Below are positions 44,973 through 54,121 of a stretch of DNA of 64,000 bases, in pieces; position 1 is the stretch's first letter; each line of letters begins with the position of its first letter. Below the pieces are notes generated by a model. It did not search any database and was not told the DNA's origin. It was given only the letters and a program-made list of their open reading frames with translations. Source of the DNA: Roseitranquillus sp963776845. Its GTDB lineage: Bacteria > Pseudomonadota > Alphaproteobacteria > Rhodobacterales > Rhodobacteraceae. The stretch is from assembly GCA_963776845.1 (NCBI GenBank), contig CAVZOJ010000007.1, positions 203,919 through 267,918 on the forward strand, in the 5' to 3' direction. A program made the position numbers and the translations under genes.

Positions 44973-46301
44973 TCATGCGGCCACCGCCATCCCGGCGGCG
45001 CGGCGGATGAAGAGCTGGGCGAGCGGGCTCTCGTGCCGGGCCTCGACGCGTTCGCTCGCGAGTGCGGCTGCGAGGTTCGTCTGGCCGGAGCGGAACGCCG
45101 CCTCGATCAGCGTCAGGTCGAGGACGTCGCGCTGCGCGTGGCTGCCGCCGAACCGGTGCGCGATAGACCGGACCGGGCGGAGGAGCGCCACGGTCCGCGC
45201 GTAGTCGCCGTCGCCGAAGGCGAGGACGGCGCGGGCGACGGCGTGGCCGACCTCGCGGGTGAAGGCAGCGTTGTCGTCGTCGCGTGCCATCGCCTCGGCC
45301 TGCGCCGCGATCACCGCAAGCGCCGCGTCGCGCCGGCCGGCGCCGACGAACGCCATCACCGCGTGCGCGTCGTTGAAGGCGTAGCTGCCGGTGGCCGCGG
45401 CCCCGGCCCAGCCGTCGGCGACGGTCCGCCAGCGGTCGCCGACGTCGACGCCGCGCAGGTGCAGGCGCCAGAGCAGCGCCGAGGCGTCGACCATGTCGAG
45501 CACCACGGCCGATCGCCCGCCCCCCATCTCGCCGTCGAAGAGCGCGAGCACCGCATCATGGTCGCCGATGTCGTGGTGGTAGAGCGCGAGGTGCCACCAG
45601 TTGTGCACCTGGAAGAAGCTGTCGGTCGCCCAGGCGGCGGGGTTGGCGCGCATCCAGGCAATCCCGTCCTCCTGCCGGCTCTGCATCTCCAGCACGTGCG
45701 CCACCGCGTGCTGCGACCAGCCGTCCCGCGGCTCGAGCTCGACACCGCGCCGCCCCTCGGCCTCGGCGCGGCCGTAGGCGCCGGTCTCCTCCAGCCCGAA
45801 GGCGTGCATGCCGAGGACCGAGTGGAAGCCCGGCACCCCCTCGTCCCACGCCGGCAGGGCGCGGGCGATGCGGTCGCGCAGCATCCGGCTCGCGCCGGTG
45901 AAGAAGTCGATCTGGTGCCCGGCGAGCAGCGCCAGGGCGTCGCGCGGCGCGTCGATCGTCACGTCCTCCAGCACCCGGCCCGCCTCATGCCAGCGGCCGT
46001 CGATGAGATGGCCGATCGCCGCGACGTGGCCTTGCTCGCGCCCCGTACCGGCCGCGGCGGCGGCCTCGGCATGGGCGGCGCGGGCTGTCGGCAGGCCCGA
46101 CGGCTCGGTGCCGAGGAGGTGCAGCCAAGCCTTCAGCGCATGCGCCATGGCGAAGCCGGGTGCCGCCTCGATCGCGGCGTCGGCTCCGGCCACGGGGTCG
46201 CCGCGGTAGCATTGCAGGTCCGCGACGGCAGCCTCGTAAGGCGCCAGTGCGTCGGCGGTGGCCCCGGTGAGGTCGAGGCCGCGGATGTCCTTGAGCGTCA
46301 T
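44973..46301 (-). CDS. Tetratricopeptide protein of the TTC38 family
   Basis: 442 aa from ATG 46301 ('agaaggaac' upstream). Helical repeats throughout: 'AAIEAAPGFAMAHALKAWLH', 'HSVLGMHAFGLEETGAYGRA', 'DGWSQHAVAHVLEMQSRQED', 'NWWHLALYHHDIGDHDAVLA'. The last two are hallmark stretches of the tetratricopeptide-repeat-protein-38 family, known from bacteria and animals but without assigned biochemistry. Its promoter region holds a 42-bp repeat shared with the binding-protein gene at 48880-50076. Divergent from the TolB-N/TPR gene. Confidence 0.85.
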   Translation of the reverse strand: MTLKDIRGLDLTGATADALAPYEAAVADLQCYRGDPVAGADAAIEAAPGFAMAHALKAWLHLLGTEPSGLPTARAAHAEAAAAAGTGREQGHVAAIGHLIDGRWHEAGRVLEDVTIDAPRDALALLAGHQIDFFTGASRMLRDRIARALPAWDEGVPGFHSVLGMHAFGLEETGAYGRAEAEGRRGVELEPRDGWSQHAVAHVLEMQSRQEDGIAWMRANPAAWATDSFFQVHNWWHLALYHHDIGDHDAVLALFDGEMGGGRSAVVLDMVDASALLWRLHLRGVDVGDRWRTVADGWAGAAATGSYAFNDAHAVMAFVGAGRRDAALAVIAAQAEAMARDDDNAAFTREVGHAVARAVLAFGDGDYARTVALLRPVRSIAHRFGGSHAQRDVLDLTLIEAAFRSGQTNLAAALASERVEARHESPLAQLFIRRAAGMAVAA

Positions 46302-46345
46302 GTCGTGTTCCTTCTGGTGCGGCCGTCCGTCGCTCGGCGCTCGGC

Positions 46346-46387
46346 GTTCACAACAGAAGGCGTGAGAACGCGCCTCACATCGTGAGG
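46346..46387. promoter_or_regulatory. 42-bp shared regulatory repeat, copy 1
   Basis: Reads gttcacaacagaaggcgtga through gtgagg and contains GTGAG-(7)-CTCAC with a further GTGAG three bases on. It matches 50196-50237 at 37 of 42 positions. It lies 45 bases upstream of the TTC38-like gene and 62 bases upstream of the divergent gene at 46450. Confidence 0.8.
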
Positions 46388-46449
46388 AAGCTTCCTTTGC
46401 GGCACGTGAGGCCGTAGAGTTCGGCCTTCCGCTACGGCTGGCACCCGAC

Positions 46450-48258
46450 ATGGACACCGCGCTTCGCACCGGCCCCGCTGTGCCGCTCATCGCGGTGATG
46501 CCGTTCGCCACCGCGGGCGACGGGTCCGAGCCGCTGGCCGAAGGCCTGCACGAGGATCTCTGCGGCGCCCTCAGCCGGTTCCGCTCGCTCGGCGTGATCT
46601 CGCCGCACTCGGCGCTGGCGGTGGCCTCGTGCGACGATGCCGAGGTCGGCCGACGCCTCGGCGCGAGCCATGTCCTGCGGGGCCGACTGGCGTTCCGCGG
46701 CGAGAGACTGCGGCTCTCCGCGAGCCTCGTCGCCTGCGCCGACGCCCGCCAGCTCTGGGACGAGCGCATCGAGATCGAAGGCAGCGACATCCCCGCGCTC
46801 CGCGACGACCTGGTCGACCGCCTCGCGTCGACGCTGCACGCGCGGCTCGACGGCATCGCGCTCGCCGCGGCACGCCGTGGCGCGGTCGGCGACCTTGCCA
46901 CCTACGCCCGCGTGCTGCAGGGCCTCCACCTGATGCGTCGCGGAACGCGCGCCGACGACGAGGCCGCGCGCGGGATCTTCGAGGACGTTCTGGAGCACGA
47001 CCCCGCCAACGCGCGCGCCCATGCCGGCATCGCCCTGAGCTGGTTCAACGACTGGAGCTGCCAGTTCTGGGAGCGGTTCGAGGCGAACAGCCGGCTTGCC
47101 TATCACCACGCCCACATCGCGCTCGACCTCGACGACGGCGACGCGATGGTCCACCTCGTCATCGCCAAGGTGCAGCTCTTCCGGCGCGCCTTCGAGCAGG
47201 CGTCGTGGTATCTCGACCGCGCGCTCGCGCTCTGTCCGAACGACGCGGACCTCCTTCTTCAGGCGGCGCTCTGCGAGATGTACCTCGGGCGGCCCGAGAT
47301 CGGGATCGGGCACCTCGATCGGATGGTGCGGCTGAACCCGCTGCATCCGAACGAGCTGTTCTGCATCTCCTCGCTGGTGCACCTCTTCGCGCGCGACATC
47401 GAGGGCGCGCTCGCCCTCAAGCGGAAGTCGAATTCGTCGCCGTTCGTCGACGCCGCCGCCTTCGGTGCAGTGACGCTGGCGCATGCCGGCCTGATCGACG
47501 AGGCGCGGGCGGAGCTGGCGCGTTTCCATGAGGACTACCGGGAGAAGATCGCGTTCGGCGGTCCGGTGGAGCCCGAGGCGCCGCTGCGCTGGCTGATGGA
47601 CGTGAACCCGTTCCGGCGGCCGGAGGACGTGATGTTCATCCACGAGGCATTCGCCCTCCTCGGCGCGGCCCGACCCGTAGAGCCGCGGCCTGCGCCGAGC
47701 GTCGGAGCCGCACGTCTGCTGCGGACCGAGATCGGCTGGCAGGCCGACTTCGCCGGGCAGAGAGTCGCCCTGCCGGACCTCAAGGGTCTGCACGATCTGC
47801 GCCGCCTGCTGGAACGGCCGGGCGAGGAAGTGCACTGCCTCGACCTCGCCGAGCGGTCCGAGACCACCTACGGCGCCGACGCGGCGCTCGACGATCGTGC
47901 CCGCGCCCAGCTCAAGGCCCGCATCCGCGATCTCGGCGAGGAGCTGGCCGAGGCCGAGGACATGAACGACATCGGTCGGGCAGAGCGGGCGCGGGCGGAG
48001 ATGGACGCCCTCGTCGAGAGCCTGTCCCGCGCCCTCGGCCTCGGTGGCCGCGGCAGGCGCGTCGGCGATCTGGCCGAGCGCGCGCGGACGACCGTGACCT
48101 GGCGCCTCCGCTATGCTGTGCGCAAGGTCGAGGCGGCGCATCCCGCTCTCGGCCGCCACCTCGCCGCAGGCGTTCGCACGGGCGCTTTCTGCGTCTATCA
48201 GCCGGAAATACCGGTCGCCTGGAGCTTCGAAGAGCGGGCGACCGCCGTCCCGGCCTGA
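46450..48258 (+). CDS. TolB-N-like/TPR protein, possible regulator
   Basis: 602 aa. Residues about 10-125 resemble the TolB N-terminal-like domain found in adenylate-cyclase-type and other signalling proteins ('VPLIAVMPFATAGDG', 'LGASHVLRGRLAFRGERLRL', 'QLWDERIEIEGSDIPALRDD'). The centre has TPRs ('IFEDVLEHDPANARAHAGIA', 'WYLDRALALCPNDADLLLQA'). The C-terminal 150 residues ('ARIRDLGEELAEAEDMNDIG', 'ALGLGGRGRRVGDLAERART') match a domain seen at the ends of large bacterial regulators. No cyclase or HTH is visible. Divergent from the TTC38-like gene across the shared repeat, so a regulatory role is plausible. Confidence 0.75.
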   Translation: MDTALRTGPAVPLIAVMPFATAGDGSEPLAEGLHEDLCGALSRFRSLGVISPHSALAVASCDDAEVGRRLGASHVLRGRLAFRGERLRLSASLVACADARQLWDERIEIEGSDIPALRDDLVDRLASTLHARLDGIALAAARRGAVGDLATYARVLQGLHLMRRGTRADDEAARGIFEDVLEHDPANARAHAGIALSWFNDWSCQFWERFEANSRLAYHHAHIALDLDDGDAMVHLVIAKVQLFRRAFEQASWYLDRALALCPNDADLLLQAALCEMYLGRPEIGIGHLDRMVRLNPLHPNELFCISSLVHLFARDIEGALALKRKSNSSPFVDAAAFGAVTLAHAGLIDEARAELARFHEDYREKIAFGGPVEPEAPLRWLMDVNPFRRPEDVMFIHEAFALLGAARPVEPRPAPSVGAARLLRTEIGWQADFAGQRVALPDLKGLHDLRRLLERPGEEVHCLDLAERSETTYGADAALDDRARAQLKARIRDLGEELAEAEDMNDIGRAERARAEMDALVESLSRALGLGGRGRRVGDLAERARTTVTWRLRYAVRKVEAAHPALGRHLAAGVRTGAFCVYQPEIPVAWSFEERATAVPA

Positions 48259-48827
48259 GCGGACGCAGGCCGCAGGTCTCGATCCATGAGGCTCGCTTCG
48301 ATGGCGCTGCCGTCGTTCGGACCCAGCGTGATCCGCCTCACCTCCCTCCACCCGCGCGCGAGATAGAGTTCCCGCCCCGCGGAGGTCGCGATGAGCTCCG
48401 CCCTGGCGAAGCCGGCCAGCCGAGCGGCGGCCTCCGCGGTGGCGAGCAGGACCGAGCCGAGACCGAGCCGCGCGAAGTCCGGATGCGTGTACATCGCGCG
48501 GATCGCCGCGGGGTCGCGCAACGGGTCAGAAAAGCGTTCCTGCCGCGCAGCGTGCCCTCCCCGGGGAGACAGCGCGCCCCGGCGGCTCCAACCGCCACTT
48601 GCGGCAATCCGACCGTCGACCTCGAGCACGTAGTAGGTGCCGTCCTCGATGAGCCGGGGATCGAACTCGGTGTACTCGCAGAGGGTCCTGCGCTGAGGCT
48701 CGCTGATCAGTGGCGCCATGAGCCGCTGGAGCGACAGCCTGCGGAGCCGGTCGAGCGCGTCGCGGTCGGTCGGCGTGGCGCGGCGTAGGCCGAGGCCCGG
48801 CAACAAGTCGGGAGTGGCGTCGAGCAT
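48198..48827 (-). CDS. GNAT-family N-acetyltransferase
   Basis: 209 aa from ATG 48827 ('gagggaacgag' upstream). N-terminal 'LGLRRATPTDRDALDRLRRL' is strand 1 and helix 1. 'YYVLEVDGRIAASGGWSRRG' is the central strand, and 'PDFARLGLGSVLLATAEAAA' contains the R/Q-x-x-G-x-G acetyl-CoA loop. 'YLARGWREVRRITLG' ends the fold. The last 60 bases overlap the end of the convergent gene. It is 52 bases downstream of the binding-protein gene and likely cotranscribed with it. Substrate unknown. Confidence 0.85.
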   Translation of the reverse strand: MLDATPDLLPGLGLRRATPTDRDALDRLRRLSLQRLMAPLISEPQRRTLCEYTEFDPRLIEDGTYYVLEVDGRIAASGGWSRRGALSPRGGHAARQERFSDPLRDPAAIRAMYTHPDFARLGLGSVLLATAEAAARLAGFARAELIATSAGRELYLARGWREVRRITLGPNDGSAIEASLMDRDLRPASAQAGTAVARSSKLQATGISG

Positions 48828-48879
48828 CTCGTTCCCTCGCTGAAGATGAAGGTCCCGCCGGATTACCGGCGGAACGGGC

Positions 48880-50076
48880 TCACCAGATGGAGACGGTGGT
48901 GAACTGCGCATTGCGAACGTCGAGCTCGCGGAAGCTCCCGGCCGCGTCGCCGGTCGTGGAAAGCTCCACGTCGGTGGCGCCGACGTAGTCGATCTCGCCG
49001 CCCTCGGAGAGGATGCGTAAGCCCTCGCCGATCTCGCCCACGCCGATCTCCACGCCGGGCGCGTTCGCCACGTCGAGGATGCGGCCCGCAATGGCGTCGC
49101 GCGCCTCGCTGCCCGCCGCCTGGATCGCGAGCGCGATGAGGGCCGCACCATCGTAGCTTTCGGCGCGGTAGGGGCCGGTGCCGGTGATCCCCGCTTCGTG
49201 CGCCATCTCCTCGAACCGGGCGGCGGCGTCGCTGTCGGAGCCGGGAACGGTACCGAAGGAGCCGGCGAGGTCCGCGCCGAACGCCGCCATCAGGCTGTCG
49301 CCGATCATCCCGTCGGGAAAGATGAAGCTTTCGAACGCGCCAAGGTCGAGCGACGCCTGCACGATCTGGCGGCCGCCCTGGTCGATGTAGCCGATGACCA
49401 GCAGATGGCCCGCTCCCGACGCCGAAAGGGCTGCGACCTCGGCCGAGTAGTCCGCCCTGCCGTCTTCGTGCGGCACCGTTGCCGCCACGCTGCCGCCGAG
49501 TGCCGCGAAGGCCGAGGTGAAGCTGTCGGCGAGACCCTTGCCGTAATCGTTGTTCGTGTATGTCACCGCCACAGTGTCGACGCCGCGCTTCAGCGTCACT
49601 TCGGCCAGCACCTCTCCCTGCCGCGCGTCCGACGGCGCGACGCGAAAGAAGAGGCCCCTGTCGGCAATGTCGCTCAATGCCGGACTGGTGGCGGCGGGAG
49701 ACAGGGAAACGATGCCGCGGGGCACCGCGACGTTCTGCGCCACGGCGTTGGTGACGCCGGAGCAGTCGGCGCCGAGGATCGCGGTAACGCCGTCCGATGT
49801 GACCAGTCGCTCGGCGGAGGCGACTGCGGCGGCGGCATCGGTGCAGGTGCTGTCGCCCCGAACCGCCTCGATCGACCGCCCTCCGAGGAACAGACCGGAC
49901 CCGCTCGCCTCGGCGAAGGCAAGCTCGGCCGAGGCGGCCATGTCGGGCGTGAGCGACTCGATCGGCCCGGTAAAGCCGAGGAGGATGCCGATCCGCACAG
50001 CGTCGTCTGCCGCGCCCGCGGCCGCGGCGGATCCGATGAGGCTGGCGCAGACAGTCGTGCTCAAGAATCGATTCAT
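48880..50076 (-). CDS. Branched-chain-type ABC substrate-binding protein
   Basis: 398 aa, signal peptide MNRFLSTTVCASLIGSAAAA. 'VRIGILLGFTGPIESLTPDM' is the typical LivJ/LivK-like start, followed by 'AAVASAERLVTSDGVTAILG' and 'VAVTYTNNDYGKGLADSFTS', a hallmark hinge motif. No permease or ATPase gene lies nearby, so it is an orphan binding protein, perhaps a sensor component or using a remote transporter. The 42-bp regulatory repeat lies 120-161 bases upstream. Start preceded by 'caggagatcagcacc'. Confidence 0.9.
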   Translation of the reverse strand: MNRFLSTTVCASLIGSAAAAGAADDAVRIGILLGFTGPIESLTPDMAASAELAFAEASGSGLFLGGRSIEAVRGDSTCTDAAAAVASAERLVTSDGVTAILGADCSGVTNAVAQNVAVPRGIVSLSPAATSPALSDIADRGLFFRVAPSDARQGEVLAEVTLKRGVDTVAVTYTNNDYGKGLADSFTSAFAALGGSVAATVPHEDGRADYSAEVAALSASGAGHLLVIGYIDQGGRQIVQASLDLGAFESFIFPDGMIGDSLMAAFGADLAGSFGTVPGSDSDAAARFEEMAHEAGITGTGPYRAESYDGAALIALAIQAAGSEARDAIAGRILDVANAPGVEIGVGEIGEGLRILSEGGEIDYVGATDVELSTTGDAAGSFRELDVRNAQFTTVSIW

Positions 50077-50195
50077 GGTGCTGATCTCCTGTTGAGTGGT
50101 TGCAAGTTCTGCCGAGCAAGCAGGCGCTCCCTTTCGAGCGCTCGCGGGTTTCCCACGTGCCGTCCGCGTTCCGCTGCCTCGGCAAGCCGACGGTC

Positions 50196-50237
50196 GTTCA
50201 CCTCAGAAGGCGTGAGGGCGAGCCTCACATCGTGAGG
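50196..50237. promoter_or_regulatory. 42-bp shared regulatory repeat, copy 2
   Basis: Reads gttcacctcagaaggcgtga through gtgagg, in the same orientation relative to the following gene as copy 1 at 46346-46387, with GTGAG-(7)-CTCAC and a further GTGAG. It lies upstream of the orphan binding-protein gene. Confidence 0.8.
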
Positions 50238-50583
50238 CGGTGTGTCGTCGGGGTGCGCGGCTTCAGGGGTCGCATTGTCCCTTTCACGAAGGAGAGCGTG
50301 GGCTGTGGCAGCCGTGGGCGAGTTCACCGCGGGTCGATCTGATGTCGCGGATGAGGTGATCGCTCATCCCCGCGACCAAGACGGCGTTGCGTCTCCGCGT
50401 AGTCCGGTGTCGTGCGCCCGCGAGGCGCACTCGGATCGGCCAAGCCAAGGTAGTCAGAAGTACGTTGCCGACGACCGGATCCCGAGGAGGTAGGTGACCT
50501 CGGGCAGTCCGGCCCTCGCCACGTGGCGGCCGATGTGTCGGCGCTCACGGTCTTCTCGTGCTTCCTCGCCAGCCGGTGAGCAA
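50238..50583. other. About 345 bases without a recognised gene
   Basis: No convincing frame; lies between the regulatory repeat and the decayed methyltransferase. Confidence 0.4.
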
Positions 50584-50925
50584 TCACGGCCGCGCCTCGA
50601 TGATGAGGTTGAACGGCGTCTCCGCCGCGCGGCGGATGCGGGAGAGGCCGGCCTTGCGGCAGACCCGGTCGAGCCGCGCCTCGCCCGCCTCGTGGACGAG
50701 GCGGCGTAGTACATCCGGCCGACCGGCTTCAGGTTCTCCTCCACCTTGTCCGAGGCATAGGGCTCGACCAGCATCAGCGTGCCGTCCGTCGCCAGCGCCT
50801 CGCGCGCACGGCGCGCGGCTTCGACCGGGCGGCCGAGGTCGTGCAGGCAGTCGAAGAAGCAGGTGAGGTCGAACGGCCCCGGCAGCGGCCGGCTCGCTGA
50901 ACTGGCCGTACTGCCGCTCAAGGCG
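50584..50925 (-). pseudogene. SAM-dependent methyltransferase, C-terminal fragment
   Basis: The minus strand reads 'GPFDLTCFFDCLHDLGRPVE', 'GTLMLVEPYASDKVEENLKP' and 'VGRMYYAAS', then after a frame change and deletion 'EARLDRVCRKAGLSRIRRAA' and 'ETPFNLIIEARP'. This is the second half of a class I methyltransferase of the type with 'FFDCLHDLGDP'. The SAM-binding first half is absent. Confidence 0.75.
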
Positions 50926-51056
50926 CTTATAGGCTCCGGCTCCGCGCATCAAAGCTCCTAACCTGACGGATGAGCACAAATCTCTCGCGCGCCTCTCGCC
51001 CGGTGCTATGGAGAGGTGACATTGCGTCTGCAGCGTCTTTTCCGGTGAAGCGCACG

Positions 51057-52697
51057 ATGCTCACGAGCGAGGACGTCGCTGGCGTTCCACTATTCTCCGC
51101 GCTTCCGGCGCCCGAGCTTGAACGGCTTGCGCGCGTCTCGGCAGACCTGCACCTCAGTCCCGGCGAATTCGCCGTCCACGAGCGCGGCGAGGGGGCGCTG
51201 TTCGCGGTCCTCGAAGGCAGGATCGAGGTGGTGAAGACGATCGACGGCCTCGAGCGCGGCTCGGCTGGCGGCTTTCCGGCTCCATTTTCGGAGAGGTGCC
51301 AATTGTTTTGGGGACGCGGTTTCCTGGCGGCTACCGCGCCGCCGAACCGTCCCGCGTAATGCGGATCGAACTCCAGGACTATTATGCCGTGGCGGCCGCC
51401 TCACCCGAGATTGCGAAGCAGATCGCCCTGGCACGGGAACGACTTGGCGGCCTCCAGGACATCGCCGCCGAGCCGAAAAAGCCGCGAGCGACCGTCGTTG
51501 GTCATCGTTGGGATCCGGCAACCAGCGATCTGCGCAGGTTCCTGTCCCGGAATCAGGTCTCCTTCACCTGGCTGACACCCGATGCGCCAGAGGCCGAGCC
51601 CGTCCTGGCGTCGCTGCCAGGCGCTGCGCAGGAAGGTCCCATCGTGCAGTTCGCAGATGGCGAGGTGATCGAGCAACCGGGCATCAGGGACGTTGCGCGC
51701 CGCCTCGGCATCGAGACCGAACCGGCGAGGGCCGAGTACGACGTGGCGGTCATTGGTGGTGGTCCGGCAGGACTGGCTGCTGCAGTCTACGGCGCATCCG
51801 AAGGCCTCCGCACCATTGTCGTCGAACGCGAGGCGCCTGGCGGACAGGCCGGCACATCGTCGCGGATCGAGAACTACCTCGGCTTCCCAAGCGGCATCTC
51901 GGGCGACGAACTCGCCAGCCGCGCGCTGCAGCAGGCCCGGCGGCTTGGCGCCGAGATTCTCGTCACGCGCTCGGTCGCGGCCCTCGATCCGAAGTCTCGT
52001 GAGGTGTTGCTCGACGGCGGCGACGTGATCCGGGCGCGCAGCCTCATCCTCGCGACAGGCGTCTCGTGGCGCAGGCTCGGCATGGACGGCTTCGACAGGC
52101 TCATCGGCAAGGGGATTACTATGGCGCCGCCCGCAGCGAGGCGCAGTCCACCCACGGCCTCGACATCTACCTCGTGGGTGCCGGAACTCGGCCGGCCAGG
52201 CGGCACTGCACTTCGCCGGTCACGCCAGCACCGTGACCCTGGTCGTGCGCGGCGAGGCGCTGGAGCGCGGCATGTCGCACTACCTGATCGAGCAGCTCGG
52301 CAAGAAGTCGAACATCCTCGTCCGGCTGCGGTCCGAGATCAAGGCGGTTCACGGCGACGCAAACCTTCAGGCGATCGACATCCTCGACAGGTCTACCGAC
52401 GCCGTGAGCCGTCACGAGTGCGGAGCAGTGTTCATCTTCATCGGCGCGGACGCCGAGACGCAGTGGCTTCCCGCTCAGATCGCCAGGGATGCGCGTGGCT
52501 TCATCCTGACCGGCGACGACGTGAAGAAGGCGGGGCAGTGGAGCGAACCGCGCGATCCATATCTGCTCGAAACGGCCGCGCCTGGGGTCTTTGCCTGTGG
52601 CGACGTGCGGCTGAGCCCGGTCAAGCGCGGGGCATCGGCCGTCGGCGAAGGCAGCATGGCCATCGCCTTCGTCCACCAGTTTCTGGCGCAGGCGTAG
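51057..52697 (+). pseudogene. cNMP-binding domain fused to thioredoxin-reductase-like flavoprotein, frameshifted
   Basis: About 545 aa if repaired. N-terminal cyclic-nucleotide-binding domain ('FSALPAPELERLARVSADLH', 'GEFAVHERGEGALFAVLEGR'), a thioredoxin-like linker region, then FAD motif 'DVAVIGGGPAGLAAAVYGAS', 'APGGQAGTSSRIENYLGFP' and the C-terminal 'APGVFACGDVRLSPVKRGAS'. The family's CxxC redox pair is absent in this subclass, so it is thioredoxin-reductase-like only. Three frame breaks: about 51285; about 52110 ('ggattactatgg', one T short of GIYYG); about 52180 ('gccggaactcgg', one A short of GAGNSAG). The last two are homopolymer deletions, typical sequencing errors. Confidence 0.82.
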
Positions 52698-52967
52698 ACG
52701 TTCTTATTAGGCGACGCTGGCGTCCAAGCCCTGCAGTCGCTGCCATTGCCGGCGTTCGGTGCGACAAATCGGGCATGACACTACGCTGCGGTCGGCACCA
52801 CGGTATTCGGGGGCGTCGGAGGGGGTCTGTCGCTCCCGCAAGGGCACCACCGCCCAGCCCGGCGACGATCTTCTGCCCCAATCTCGACCGCTCGGTTGTC
52901 TACGATGCGCAAACTCCGGGGAAAGCGGGCGGTGAGGGCCGCCACGTTGTTCTTCGGTCGGAGTTCG

Positions 52968-54026
52968 TCAGCTGATCCCCAGCAGCGCCAACGCGTTCCC
53001 CTGCGCGACCAGTTCCTGCTCGGCTCGACCGAGACCGGCAGATGCGAGCGCCCTCTCCAGTCGTTCCGGCACGGCGCTTTCGACGAAGACGGGCCAGTCC
53101 GTTCCCGCGAGGACGTGGTCCGCGCCTAAAAGATCAACGGCGCTGCGGACAAGGATCGGGCTGAGCCCCATTGTGTCGATGTAGACATGCCTCCGATTGA
53201 GCTCTGGCGTGTCGGCACGCAGCCCCCGCCCGTCCCCGAGTCCTCCCGCGAGAAGAACGCCGCCGATGGCCAGCGTCGTGACGACGACCCGAAGGTCCGG
53301 CAGCTCGTCGAAGGTTCCGCTTTCGAGGAGCGCCACCAGCGCCGCCGAGTTGATCGTTCCGCGGCTCAGGCTTGTTCCGAGAGCACCGTAGCGCGCAAGG
53401 CGCCCGTGCAGCTGCGGGTCCGAAATGGGGTGGACGAAAACAGGGATGCCGAGGTTGGCGGCCTCGGCCAGCGTCGGGCGCGCTTCGGGCGCGTCGAGCA
53501 GCAGATCCTTCCGGGCGGCTTCGACGAAGACGCCGCGTAGGCCGAGGTCGCGCACCGCGCGGTTCAGCTCCTGCGCTCCGGCGTCTCCGCCGTAGGCGTC
53601 GACGGTTGCGAGGCCGTGAAGCCGCCCGGCGTTTCGGCCTGCGAGCTCCGCAAGCTGATCGTTGGCGCGCCTGTCCGCATCCGCCGGGATCTCGCCGTCG
53701 GAGCCGCGGATGAACTCCAGCGGCGTGTTCACGACGCGCGCAGAAACGCCGGCGGCGTCGATCGACGATAGCAGCGCCTCCGGGTCGGAGAGGTTCCGGT
53801 TCACCTCGTCCCAGCGCGCCTTCTGCGCGGCCGGCGCGGCGGCGCCGGCGCGCGATGTGAAGGCCGGCCCGACGAAATGACTATGGAAATCGACAACTTC
53901 CAGCGGGATGGCCGCGTGTGGCGCCTGCGCCTCCTGCGCGGACACCGCAGCCGGATCAAGGCCAGCGGCAACAGCCGCGATACCTGCGCCGACGAGAAAG
54001 TCGCGGCGGCTTCCGTTCACGGACAT
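52968..54026 (-). CDS. Exported amidohydrolase (ACMSD-like, amidohydrolase 2)
   Basis: 352 aa from ATG 54026 (GGGAGG upstream). N-terminal 'GSRRDFLVGAGIAAVAAGLD' is a twin-arginine signal peptide. 'VVDFHSHFVGPAF' carries the first metal H-x-H, 'GIPVFVHPISDPQ' the next His, and 'ADHVLAGTDWPVF' the Asp. This is the TIM-barrel amidohydrolase_2 family, which includes decarboxylases acting on aromatic acids. It follows the histidine decarboxylase gene by 95 bases in the same direction, so the two may work on related substrates. Confidence 0.85.
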   Translation of the reverse strand: MSVNGSRRDFLVGAGIAAVAAGLDPAAVSAQEAQAPHAAIPLEVVDFHSHFVGPAFTSRAGAAAPAAQKARWDEVNRNLSDPEALLSSIDAAGVSARVVNTPLEFIRGSDGEIPADADRRANDQLAELAGRNAGRLHGLATVDAYGGDAGAQELNRAVRDLGLRGVFVEAARKDLLLDAPEARPTLAEAANLGIPVFVHPISDPQLHGRLARYGALGTSLSRGTINSAALVALLESGTFDELPDLRVVVTTLAIGGVLLAGGLGDGRGLRADTPELNRRHVYIDTMGLSPILVRSAVDLLGADHVLAGTDWPVFVESAVPERLERALASAGLGRAEQELVAQGNALALLGIS

Positions 54027-54121
54027 GATCGAACCTCCCATTCTGATTTCTCGAATGCTCTGCAGCCATGTGCGACGCGCCTGGCGCGTCTGTGCGCCCG
54101 TGCGCGTGCCAACATTTCAGA

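Noticed and set aside
44598..46385. Long plus-strand open frame opposite the TTC38-like gene
   Set aside because: It mirrors the minus-strand gene in GC-rich DNA, has no recognisable domains and unnatural composition (His/Arg/Val/Gly blocks).
46432..48351. 639-codon minus-strand frame opposite the TolB-N/TPR gene
   Set aside because: Shadow of the real gene: the plus-strand protein has clear TolB-N-like and TPR patterns, this one has none.
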